DNA from: Chrysoporthe austroafricana
Lineage: Eukaryota; Ascomycota; Sordariomycetes; Diaporthales; Cryphonectriaceae
Length of the DNA: 64,000 nt
Reading direction: 5' to 3'
Assembly: GCA_001051155.2 (NCBI GenBank)
Contig: JYIP02000004.1
Location: 993,576 to 1,057,575, forward strand
Positions within the stretch are counted from its first letter, which is position 1. Every line of letters starts with the position of its first letter. The notes under the pieces were generated by a model that was not told the DNA's origin, searched no databases, and was given only the letters and a program-made list of their open reading frames with translations. The position numbers and the translations under genes were made by a program. Positions 1 through 9,356 of this stretch are shown piece after piece.

Positions 1-1013
1 CAGACTAGTTCCTTCACGAGTTCCTGTTCCTTGCTGAGAGAGATGGCCGACTGCTTGACGGTGTGGGACGTCACAGCGCGTTGCATCTCCTCAGCAGACG
101 CCTCAGGCCCGTTGCTGACAGCCTTCTTTGTCTTCTCCTTCAGCTTCTTCTGCTGAACTTTGACAGCCCCGGGCGTCATGGTGTGTATGAGCCGCGCCTG
201 AGTCGGCATGGTGTTTGCTGCAGGCGCTGCATGTGCGGCGGATGTTGACACCGACTCCTCCTGAGCCTTCCTGTAGTCATGGTACGGTCCCGGCAGAGTC
301 CGCTTCTTGGCGACCGGCTGAGCAGCGGGGACGTCGTCCTCGGGAGCCGAGCGTTTGGCGGATGTCTGCGAGTCGGTGGATTGCGAGATGGGCTGGGCAG
401 CCTGATAGTGAGAAGGCGACGACTGCGACCAAGATGCCTCGCTGATGTTGTCAACAGGGAGACTAGTGCCTGTCTTTGCCGGTGTGGCCCGTGGTAGTGG
501 GCCAGGCAGGGTGGTTGGACACTGATAATCCAGATCTAGGTTCTCGTCATCACTGAAGTCGTCTTCGTAAACATCGAAGCCGTTCGCAGAGAAAACCGCG
601 GGCTTCGTGTTCCTCGCCTCATCCGCCGTGAGGTCTATGATGTCCGGCTCCGGCTCCGACCTGAACGCGTTGTCATTGTTGCTGTAAAGGGCAGCGAGCG
701 GCTTGCCGCCGGCTGGACGATTATTGACGGAATGTAGATGCCTGGGGGGTTGAGATGGATTCGGGGATCGAGATCGGAGGGGCGGCGGGACGGAGTCGGA
801 GGGCTGGCTCGACCTCAAGAGGCCGAAGGAGGGCCCGGCGCGCTTCTGGAGCTGGTCCCTGATGTTCGTTGGGGTCGGGCTGCTGGAGGGGAAGAGCTGC
901 TTTGCCAGAGACGCCTTGCTGTTGCTGTTGCTGTTGCTGTTGCTGGTGCTGCCGGCGCCGGCAGCGCTGTTCTTAGCCTCGTACGTAGCGTTGGCACGCC
1001 TAAACATGCTCAT
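1..1013 (-). CDS. PIF1: PIF1-like DNA helicase, N-terminal part (runs off left edge)
   Basis: The minus-strand frame is open from an ATG at 1011-1013 to the window edge, 337 codons, with no stop. The visible part is a low-complexity N-terminal region: a Ser-Asn hexamer repeat (residues about 25-33), the motif AKQLFPSSSP near residue 38, an acidic stretch containing DIIDLTADE (a SUMO-interaction-like IDLT), a basic KKRTLPGPY segment and a Lys-rich stretch. The last residues, LSKEQELVKELV, match the segment just before the Walker A loop in fungal PIF1 helicases; the catalytic domains lie outside the window. PIF1 is a 5'-3' superfamily 1 helicase acting at telomeres, G-quadruplexes and mitochondrial DNA. 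The call rests on this short junction and the N-terminal style, so another helicase of the family is possible. No in-frame ATG lies upstream within 150 bases. Confidence 0.55.
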   Translation of the reverse strand, partial: MSMFRRANATYEAKNSAAGAGSTSNSNSNSNSKASLAKQLFPSSSPTPTNIRDQLQKRAGPSFGLLRSSQPSDSVPPPLRSRSPNPSQPPRHLHSVNNRPAGGKPLAALYSNNDNAFRSEPEPDIIDLTADEARNTKPAVFSANGFDVYEDDFSDDENLDLDYQCPTTLPGPLPRATPAKTGTSLPVDNISEASWSQSSPSHYQAAQPISQSTDSQTSAKRSAPEDDVPAAQPVAKKRTLPGPYHDYRKAQEESVSTSAAHAAPAANTMPTQARLIHTMTPGAVKVQQKKLKEKTKKAVSNGPEASAEEMQRAVTSHTVKQSAISLSKEQELVKELV

Positions 1014-1644
1014 GATGGCGAGTGGCGGTCGCTGGCAAGGAGGGCGAGGCCTAGGACGAGGTCGAGGTTCGCGGAGCACACCATGTGGGTATGCATGTGC
1101 ACGTGCTCGTGTTCGTGCCCAGAAACACGCGTCGCTGGCGATCCTCCGCCGATATAGAGATGGGAGGCGAACGGAGCTGGCGGTACCAGCAGTCATGCAC
1201 GCCAGGAATACCGGATGGACGAAGGGCGGCTTGGCTCTGGCTTCGGTCGGGGGAAGGGGTCTCAGGCGTGCCGGGGGATGGGCAGCACGGGCAGGTGCTA
1301 TGGAGGTTGTGTTGTGTCGCTGCTGCTGCTCTTGGGTTCCTGCTCTGCGGCCCACATTCCCTTTGGTATCGTAAAAAGGTGGGAAGTCGCGTCTCTCGCC
1401 AGTGGACGCGTGGATTAGATAAGCCAAAAGTTTCATCCCCACACTGGGTGCTTGGTCCCACCCAGGCAGCCAGGTACTGCCAGGCTCTATCCTGGCGCCC
1501 CTCTCACCCCTAACCCCCAGCCCCCAGCCCCTAGCGCCCAGCGCCCAGCGACCAGCGCCTCGTGCGGCGGTCACGGCGGTCTCTTCTGGCCCCTTGCAAG
1601 CTGGATTTCTTGAATTCGTCCGAGCACTCGTTCTCCTCCAGCCT

Positions 1645-1684
1645 GCGACGACCGGCGACGACCGGCGACGACCGACGACGACCG
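1645..1684. repeat. Tandem repeat, 4 x 10 bp
   Basis: Four consecutive copies of gcgacgaccg (the fourth has one change at its first base) in the spacer upstream of the PIF1-like and NHA1 genes. A neighbouring stretch (1512-1557) has imperfect ccagcgc-type repeats. No function is implied. Confidence 0.8.
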
Positions 1685-2020
1685 GCGAGCAGACCACCAA
1701 CGACTCGAGTGCAGCCCCGACTTATCTGCCAGACGCAGCTCACTGGTTGGCCAGAGGGGCTATCTCGCGGCGGTCGCGCAGGCTGGCGGCGTCCAGCCAA
1801 ACGGATCTCAACCCCGAGCTGCACTCGACCGGATCCGGCAACCGACCAGCCTCTGCCCAGTCCTGGGCGTGCTAGGTAACATGGCACGGTGTCCATGTGG
1901 CCGCAGCCTCCACCAGGTCTTTCACGCAACCTCTTGATCTTGTGTGACAGCCCGCTTGAGGCAGTTCGTGGGCAATCCCCCACGTGCCGATCTGTCGCAC
2001 CCCGCGTCTGGACCCCAGAG

Positions 2021-2042
2021 CCGCCGCCGCCGCCGCCGCCGG
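2021..2042. repeat. CCG microsatellite
   Basis: An uninterrupted run of CCG triplets in the intergenic spacer. Confidence 0.85.
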
Positions 2043-3923
2043 AGAGACACGGGCGCAAGGTTGGTTTATATTGGGCGACTGCGTTGTCCACGAAGAAAGC
2101 CCGGAACCATGGATGCTGGGCACACTTGGCGAGAAGCTGGCCTCACCGTCGGCCTCCTTCTCGTCAATCACAGCCGACCGCCAAGCCCACGCCCAGAGGC
2201 TCAGATGCACGGCATCAGTCATCACGGGCTCGAACCTGCGGGTCGGCCTCCTGGGAGAAGTGGAGCAGGCGGTGTCCGGGCCCCGGTTGTGGAACTGGGT
2301 CCCCATCTGTGACGTTGTCGTCGTCGATCAGATGTACCTACTTACTAGCAGGCCCTGTGGGTCCGCGGGAGGCAGACAGCCAGACAGAACCAACGTTTTT
2401 CAACAGCCAGGCGCTGAAGGCGAGCGAACCCGAGCAACCTGATTCACGACTGCCCGGTCGTAAGGAGACAGGCAGGTCTGCTGCTGCATGGTCTGCTGCT
2501 CCTTGGCCCTCGGCCCTTGCCACAGTACACCCCGACCTCCGACCACAGCACGAACTGCCGGCTCTTGGAAGGCCCCACGAGTACTCCCAAAGCAGTCTTC
2601 GGCGTCGTCACCGCAACCGCGGGCCTCGGAAGCCCATCCAGGCGATCAACAATGACATGACCAGAGGGAGGTCTACTGCCCTGGTGCTGGGTACAGATTC
2701 GGTCGTGGTCGCGTGTGGGACATGTTTACTGTGGTGGGTAGGGGGCCATCCTCGATGGGTATGACCGCTAGGATCTCTCCCCATCCCAACATTCCACAGA
2801 GGCGCCTGCAGGTTATGCCATACATAAGTCGTAGCCGTACGCGAGGCACGTTCTATTCGTCTCACAGTAGCGGTCTAAAGCACAGCGCTAGGTGACCTAG
2901 CTGGCCCTGTCCTGCCGTATCGTCAGAACCACACACCACGCAAGAAGGCAGCATTTCCGCTCTGTGCCAGGCGCCATGGCCCAGGCAGGGCCCGCGCGTA
3001 CTGTTCTGTTCTTCATGATCACTTGCTCCTCCTGAGCCTCGGGTTGTGACCGGTTCTCGTGGTGGGGACGGCCTGGGCGTGCTCGTCCAGGGAAACCCCT
3101 TGACACCGATCCTCGCTGTGGCGCAAGCCGCATCGACCCCACTGCGCCCACTAAGTATGCTGATCCGCCCTGCCGCTCAGAGTGAGAGTGAGGGTGAGAA
3201 AGCGCGAAGCCGGGCCAGTCAGTGCGGGCGTAGACTTTTTTCGTCCTTTTCCTTTTTTTTTTTTTTTTCGTTCTTTTTTTGGGGGCCTTGGCGCGCCGGC
3301 TCTTCCTTTCCATATGCATAGTTAGATTTGGGACGAGGGAATGAATCCTCCTCTCTTAAATCCTATCTTATCTCGGTTGGTGCCGTCATCGGGTCCTTTG
3401 TCTGTCCACAATCCAGGAGACAACACCACGGCCTCGCCTGTGTTTACATGCAGCACTGGCATCCCGACCAGGTCTGCTTCTGCTCTGACTTGTCTCGACA
3501 CCTCTCCTGCTGCGACCTGGTGCGAGCGGGACAAGGCCCATCCTGACCATACGGTGTGCCTTGCCTTGGGTTATTATTCCCATGACGCCTCGAGCAGCGC
3601 AGCCACAACACCGGATCGCTTTGTACGCCCCGACTAGATTGACCGCCCATCAGCAGTAGGTTCGGCTCTTCCGGTCCAGACGGCCTCAGTATCGAATTGA
3701 CCGCCCACGGGCCCAACCATACACACCTTTGATGTATCGACAGACTTCCGGATTCGGGTCACGATCGATCGACTGGGGGGTCGCAGGCCCGTCGTCAGGC
3801 TCACCATCCCGCCTCACCCTCCCACCAGACCTTCTCGGGTGAAAAGGAGGAGCTAGCTGCCCGGGTTTCGACCGCAGACCTGAGCCTTCCATCTCGTAGG
3901 CCGCCTCTCCCCGTGTTGCCAGC

Positions 3924-6900
3924 ATGGCGTGGGATCACCTGTCCATCACCAAGCCGCACTTGGTCTACATCATCCTCGGCGGCTTCACCTCGCTGTTCAT
4001 GCTCTGCTCCTCCGTCATCAAGGAGCGTGCGTACATCGGCGAAGCTACCGTCGCCACCCTGTGCGGCGTCATCTTCGGGCCTCATGCGGCCAACCTCATC
4101 AACCCCATGTCCTGGGGCAATGCCGATATCACCACCATCGAGTTCTCCCGCCTGGTCCTCGTCGTCCAGTGCTTCGCCGTGGGCGTCGAGTTGCCCAAGT
4201 TCTACATGGAGAAGCACTGGAAGTCCGTCGTCTTCCTGCTCGTCCCGGTCATGACCTACGGCTGGCTCGTCACCAGCCTCTTCGTCTGGTGGATGGTCCC
4301 GTCCCTGAGCTGGCTGCACAGCCTGGTCGTCGCCGCCTGCGTCACCGCCACCGACCCCGTGCTGGCGTCCTCCGTCGTCGGTAAGGGCAAGTTCGCCAAG
4401 CGTGTGCCCAAGCACTTGAGGGACCTCCTGTCCGCCGAGTCTGGGTGCAACGACGGGATGGCCTTTCCTTTCATCTACCTCTCGCTGTACCTGATCCAGG
4501 ACAAGCTGTCCGCCAAGGAGGTCTCGTTCCACTGGATCTGTTTCACGATCCTCTACGAGTGCATCTTTGGCGCGTTCTACGGCTTCACGATCGGCTACCT
4601 GGCCCGCCACGGCATCAAGTATGCCGAGAAGCACGACCTGATCGACCGAGAGAGCTTCCTCGTGTTCTATTTCGTGCTGGCCCTCTTTTGTGCCGGGTCA
4701 GGAAGTATCCTGGGCGTCGACGACCTTCTTGTCGGTTTCGCGTGCGGCGTGGGGTTCTCGAACGACGGTTGGTTTACGAACAAGACCGAGGAATCCCACG
4801 TTTCCAACGTCATCGACCTGCTGCTCAACCTGGCATACTTCGTCTACTTCGGCACCATCATCCCCTGGGAGGAGTTCAACAACTCGGAGCTCGGGCTCAC
4901 GGCGTGGAAGCTCGTGATCATCGCCCTCTTCGTCATCTTCTTCCGCCGCATCCCGATCATGATGGCCTTGAAACCGCTTATACCGGACATCAAGACCTGG
5001 CGGGAGGCCTTGTTTGCTGGCCACTTCGGTCCGATAGGTGTCGGTGCCATCTTTGTGGCCATGCTTGCTCGCGGGGAGCTCGAGCACGGAGATCCTGTCC
5101 CCGAGGGCACCGTACCGACAGACCCCAGCCAGCCTAACTACGTCTTGTATACGCTGGTGTGGCCGATTGTCACCTTTCTGGTTATCTCGTCCATCATCGT
5201 CCACGGCTCTTCGATAGCGGTCTTCACCCTTGGCAAGCGGATCAACACCTTGACCATCACCATGTCATACACGACAGCACCCGAGGACGGACCTACTTGG
5301 ATGAACCGACTTCCTAGGATCTCGTCGCAGTCCAGATCGCAAGCCAAGACCATGTCAGACACGGACGGTGACGATCTCAAGATGCCCGAGTATCCTCCAG
5401 GTACTCTACCGCCTGTTGGCTACCCTGGCAACTTCTTGAGGCGCGTGAGGGAGGATGATCAGCCCAGTAGGCAGGGCAGCCGCGCGTCATCCATTGTCAG
5501 TCGCAGGCGGAGGAAGAAGTGGGACGAGGGCCTTGGGCCTGGCGGTCCAGTCAGCCAGTCGGCGATTTTCCCCCAGAGACGAAGCCAGAGCGAACTGACT
5601 TCGCCCACGCTACGTGACAGCCAGTCGCCAACTGATGACAAGCCGATGATGTTCGATTCTAGGAGAACCTCAACTCTGGAAGATCCCGAGAAGCGAGCTG
5701 CGCGACGGGAAAGCCAGACCGCAGAGGAGAGGGCCCGGGAGGATGCGCAAGAGGCATTGGAGCAGGAGATCAACGATCGCGCGCAGGAATCCCCGGAGCA
5801 CCAAGACGCGGAGCTGTCTCCAGCGATCGAGGTATACGACGAAGGCGACCACATCATCGTCGAAAACGAAGTGGGCGACGTGGTCGCCGTTGAGGCTTCA
5901 GACGAGCACCGCCAGGAACACCACCTGCAAGACCTGAAGCAGAAGTTGAAAAAGGAAGCAGGACCATCACAGTGGACCTACGATAGTCTGAAGAAGCGAC
6001 TTGGGCACTGGCGCGATGAGGAGATGCAGAAGCGCAAGGAGAAGCAGATATCCGACCGCAAACACGAACCTGCCCGTGCCTACCAGTTCGGCAACACCAT
6101 CATCGTCGAGGACGAGGACGGCGAGGTCGTCAAGAAATATGAGCTGCCGCCGCAGCAGAAGCCCGAGGGTCAACCGAGCCAACTGAGTCAGGGGCTTAAG
6201 TACATGGGCATGGGCGGGCTGGTAAAGCCCAAAGCAGGCGAGCCGGGCGGGTCAGGGGATGGGAGCGAGGAAAAGCCGAAGATGAGGCCGAGGACGAACA
6301 CGAACCCCAGGAGACCTACCTGGGTGGAGGCGCTGAGTGGGCGCGGCGCGGGCGAGGGCGCTGCGCAGAAGCCGGACAAGAAGACCACGGCGGAGGCGGA
6401 GCAGGATGACGACCGACACATCCGCTTCACCATCGGCGGCGTCGGCCAGCGCATGACGAAGGAGGACTTCATCAAGGAGATGCAGCAGCTCGACTCGCGC
6501 ACGCGGAAGGAGGTCGTGGACCAGTCCAACGCGCCGGAGAGGGTCAAGACGCTCGCCAAGGAGGACCCGCCCTCCGCCGTAGCCGCCGAGCAGGCGGCCG
6601 AACCGAAGTCCGCCCGCGGAAAGGCCATCTCGGCGCCGCAACCTGCTGCCGACAAGCTCCCCAGTCGGGCCGAAGCCGCCGGCTCCAGCTCGTCCTCCCT
6701 CGGCAAGGCTGCCGTGCCACTGCTCCGGCGAGAGTCGCCCTCGGACATTTCGGGCGCGTCGTCGGTCACGCAGCGGCGGCCGTCTGACAGCGACGACGAG
6801 GCCGAACACGACGAGGACGCGCCGAGCCACGATGTCACCGAGACGGCGGTCGAGCGGCGCCGGCGGCTCGCCGTGCTCAAGGGCCTGGAGGGGCCGGGCC

Positions 6901-7091
6901 GCGGGGGTGGCGGCGCCGGGGAGGACACCGAGACGCCCGCGGAGAGGCGGCGTAGGGAGGCCGCGCTCGGCGTGAGCGGGGGCGCCGGGGGGGAGGAGGA
7001 GGACAGCGACGACGACGACACGCCGCGGGTGCCGCCGGCGGCGCGGCGGGGAATACGGTTTGCTGACGCGCCGGAGAGGGGGCGGCAGTAA
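3924..7091 (+). CDS. NHA1: Na+(K+)/H+ antiporter, NHA1/Sod2 family
   Basis: Intronless gene for 1055 residues. The first 430 or so form the membrane domain of a CPA1-type fungal plasma-membrane alkali-cation/proton antiporter that exports Na+, Li+ and K+ for pH and salt homeostasis. Diagnostic acidic positions are visible: TDP (D144), SAESGCND (N176-D177) and GVDD (D266-D267), at nearly the same numbering as the functionally important Asp residues described for yeast Nha1 and fission-yeast Sod2. After the last membrane segment (about residue 440) comes a hydrophilic tail of some 600 residues, rich in Arg, Ser, Glu and Asp, with repeated 'hIIVE-x-E-x-G-x-V' blocks (about 640-655 and 715-735) typical of the Nha1 C-terminal regulatory domain. 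The start is the first ATG before the membrane domain. The family call is firm; the tail is longer than in many homologues. Confidence 0.95.
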   Translation: MAWDHLSITKPHLVYIILGGFTSLFMLCSSVIKERAYIGEATVATLCGVIFGPHAANLINPMSWGNADITTIEFSRLVLVVQCFAVGVELPKFYMEKHWKSVVFLLVPVMTYGWLVTSLFVWWMVPSLSWLHSLVVAACVTATDPVLASSVVGKGKFAKRVPKHLRDLLSAESGCNDGMAFPFIYLSLYLIQDKLSAKEVSFHWICFTILYECIFGAFYGFTIGYLARHGIKYAEKHDLIDRESFLVFYFVLALFCAGSGSILGVDDLLVGFACGVGFSNDGWFTNKTEESHVSNVIDLLLNLAYFVYFGTIIPWEEFNNSELGLTAWKLVIIALFVIFFRRIPIMMALKPLIPDIKTWREALFAGHFGPIGVGAIFVAMLARGELEHGDPVPEGTVPTDPSQPNYVLYTLVWPIVTFLVISSIIVHGSSIAVFTLGKRINTLTITMSYTTAPEDGPTWMNRLPRISSQSRSQAKTMSDTDGDDLKMPEYPPGTLPPVGYPGNFLRRVREDDQPSRQGSRASSIVSRRRRKKWDEGLGPGGPVSQSAIFPQRRSQSELTSPTLRDSQSPTDDKPMMFDSRRTSTLEDPEKRAARRESQTAEERAREDAQEALEQEINDRAQESPEHQDAELSPAIEVYDEGDHIIVENEVGDVVAVEASDEHRQEHHLQDLKQKLKKEAGPSQWTYDSLKKRLGHWRDEEMQKRKEKQISDRKHEPARAYQFGNTIIVEDEDGEVVKKYELPPQQKPEGQPSQLSQGLKYMGMGGLVKPKAGEPGGSGDGSEEKPKMRPRTNTNPRRPTWVEALSGRGAGEGAAQKPDKKTTAEAEQDDDRHIRFTIGGVGQRMTKEDFIKEMQQLDSRTRKEVVDQSNAPERVKTLAKEDPPSAVAAEQAAEPKSARGKAISAPQPAADKLPSRAEAAGSSSSSLGKAAVPLLRRESPSDISGASSVTQRRPSDSDDEAEHDEDAPSHDVTETAVERRRRLAVLKGLEGPGRGGGGAGEDTETPAERRRREAALGVSGGAGGEEEDSDDDDTPRVPPAARRGIRFADAPERGRQ

Positions 7092-9281
7092 GACGAAGAT
7101 TAGAAGGGCGGGTGCGCCGCCCGCGGCGGGTCTAGAGCTGTGCCTCCTGATGGGTTGGCTGGGTCTCATGTGCAGGAAGAGGTCCTTGGGGCACTAAAGT
7201 TCTAAAAGGGCTATCTATACACTTCCATTCGTTGCATAACGAATGGCATCATGATGCTTTCATACGGTAGAGGGTCATCTTTAGTAATTAAATATTTGTA
7301 CGAGTCTCATATAACGTCGTAGATACGAAAGACCCCTTTCGTGTTTATTCTACCTGATCCCGTGAGTCCTGTCTGGATGCGCCGCACCCTCCCACACCAC
7401 TTCCCCCTGATATCAAAGACGAGGGCATAAGGTCATCCCAATATCATTCGCGCTCTCAGCTCTAGGAGGTGAAGATCATCGGCGTTTGTTGACTCTCAGG
7501 GTTCCTTATGCCCAAGCCTATCGAGCACGGTATGCAGTCCTTCGGGGTCCAGGACACGACCCCAGTGCCTGCTCATGTTACTATAGCCACTTGTCGCCGT
7601 GATCCTTCACCGAGAGGGTCAGCCGAGGATTTAACACCCAGTCGGGAATTTGCATCCCACAGGTCCCTGCGGCCCCCGCCCCGAACGTCTGCGATCCTTC
7701 ATCCCTCCCTCCCCTCACCTAGCAAAATTTGACCCCCGTCTGGTTCCTCCAAAGTGACCTGTATTTCCGGGCCTCGACATCCGGTGTCAGAGAGGCTGGG
7801 GGCCAATTCCCGCTGGCGGACCCAACGGCAGACCGCATCTGTGGATCCTGCAGGCACATCGTCAGTCTAAGCTAAGCCGGGGCTGCGATCCGAGATCCGG
7901 TGAGGAGGCTCTTCTGCCTGATCCCGCTGATGATATCGTTCAGGTCGACACTGGAGATGGTTGGTCCGGCGGCAGATCGCCCACCCTTCTCTCTCTTCCC
8001 CCCCTCCCTCTCCACACACCCACACCCACACAATATAGGTGTCTTTTGTTTTCTTTTCTTCCCACCTCTGTGGAGTCAGTGCCTGACCGGGACTACAAAA
8101 TGATCTCTCCTCCAAAGACAGAAAGGCTTCTGAATGCAATGCTATACAGCTCCCGTTACCCAGGTGCTGCCTGAGCTCATGAATCGCGGCCCCCAATATG
8201 TCGAGTCCAAGATGAGAATGGTTAAAATCAGCTCTGACCTACTCGAACCGCTAGTAATAGCAAGAAAGTGAAATGTTCTCATCATAAGCAGTTTGGACTT
8301 GGTTCTGAATTTGATACCGCAGACAGCCAGTGGCCCTCATCAGACAAAATTGCAAACACTCGAACTATGACAGGTACACCAACCATTTCCTTGATTACCC
8401 ACAGGTTTCGGTTTGATGTCTCTAAAACCTTTTAATTAACAAAAGCCTTTTCATGTTTCAAGGCCACCCAGTATCTCATTAGAGGACGAACTCCAAGCCA
8501 GTTGCCCAAGCTTCTTCGCCGGATCCCACATACAAGATAATTAATTACAGGACTTCCTACCGTCGTGACTTATATTAGTAGATACACTGTAATGCCTAAG
8601 TTCTGAGCACTCACTAGTCCACGGTTCAAGCGTCCACATTTTCAATGTCTGTGGTCCACGCTCTGGCACTGGCGAACTTGACAAACGCAGCTTTCTAAAT
8701 CCTGTATTCCCCAGAAGGCATATGTTGCTTGCCGTCCTTGCGAATGCTCTTTCCATCACGGTAGGTGTATCTAGCGAGATATTTCAACTAAAAAATTCCA
8801 TAATATTGCATCATAGACTGGCCATTCGTCCCCTCCACAAGGGTTTGGGCCTTGCACAACGCTGACATAGAGAAGAAGCCATATCGTGTCCCCGCTGGAA
8901 GCTTTACGTGACGACGAAAATTATGTAGAAGGTCCCAACCCCAACCACAGCACATGGTGATTAGACCAGGAGGGGCGATTGGCACTGTCAGTGCCCTAGG
9001 TAAACCCTTATACGCTAGATAAATTAGCCGAGCGAGAAATATTTATCCGGCTCCCAAGGCCCGTGACTCTGACCGCGAAACTTTATGATTCGCAAGCGTC
9101 TTGATCGTCATGCTTATTCGAACACGGCTAACATAGTCTTCTCATGTCCTCACGCTGATGGCCGTAGCGCATGCTACTTCCTTGAACATTTTAGTACAGA
9201 GCAGACGCCCTTCATTCTTCCGCGCCCCCAACTGACAGCGAGTTCGCCTGCCTCAATTGCTGAAACTAGCTTATGACCAAC

Positions 9282-9356
9282 AGCACGAACGATTGCCAAA
9301 CTCGGCGTGGCGAGACCTGTACGGACTGCCGCAACAAACGAACCAAGTGCGAATAG
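9282..9356 (+). pseudogene. Possible relic of a Zn2Cys6 DNA-binding motif
   Basis: One plus-strand frame reads RRGETCTDCRNKRTKCE and then a TAG stop (9354-9356). The spacing C-X2-C-X6-C is that of the first half of a fungal Zn(II)2Cys6 cluster. The second half cannot be followed in the same frame: the next frame holds several Cys codons (near 9395-9430) without proper spacing. If real, it is a decayed regulator remnant; the stop could derive from CAG by C-to-T change. Chance is not excluded in a 25-codon window, and no extended similarity is visible around it. Confidence 0.25.

Larger units (their letters stand above)
1014..3923. other. Divergent intergenic region, PIF1-like / NHA1
   Basis: A 2.9-kb GC-rich spacer between divergent genes, so it should hold both promoters. 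It contains short tandem arrays (1512-1557, 1645-1684), a CCG run at 2021-2040 and a pyrimidine tract at 3234-3289 that switches from T to G. I see no reading frame with recognisable protein similarity on either strand, no tRNA and no transposon ends. Confidence 0.6.

Noticed and set aside
4256..4634. Minus-strand frames opposite NHA1 and other conserved genes
   Set aside because: Antisense shadows with no independent coding signal.
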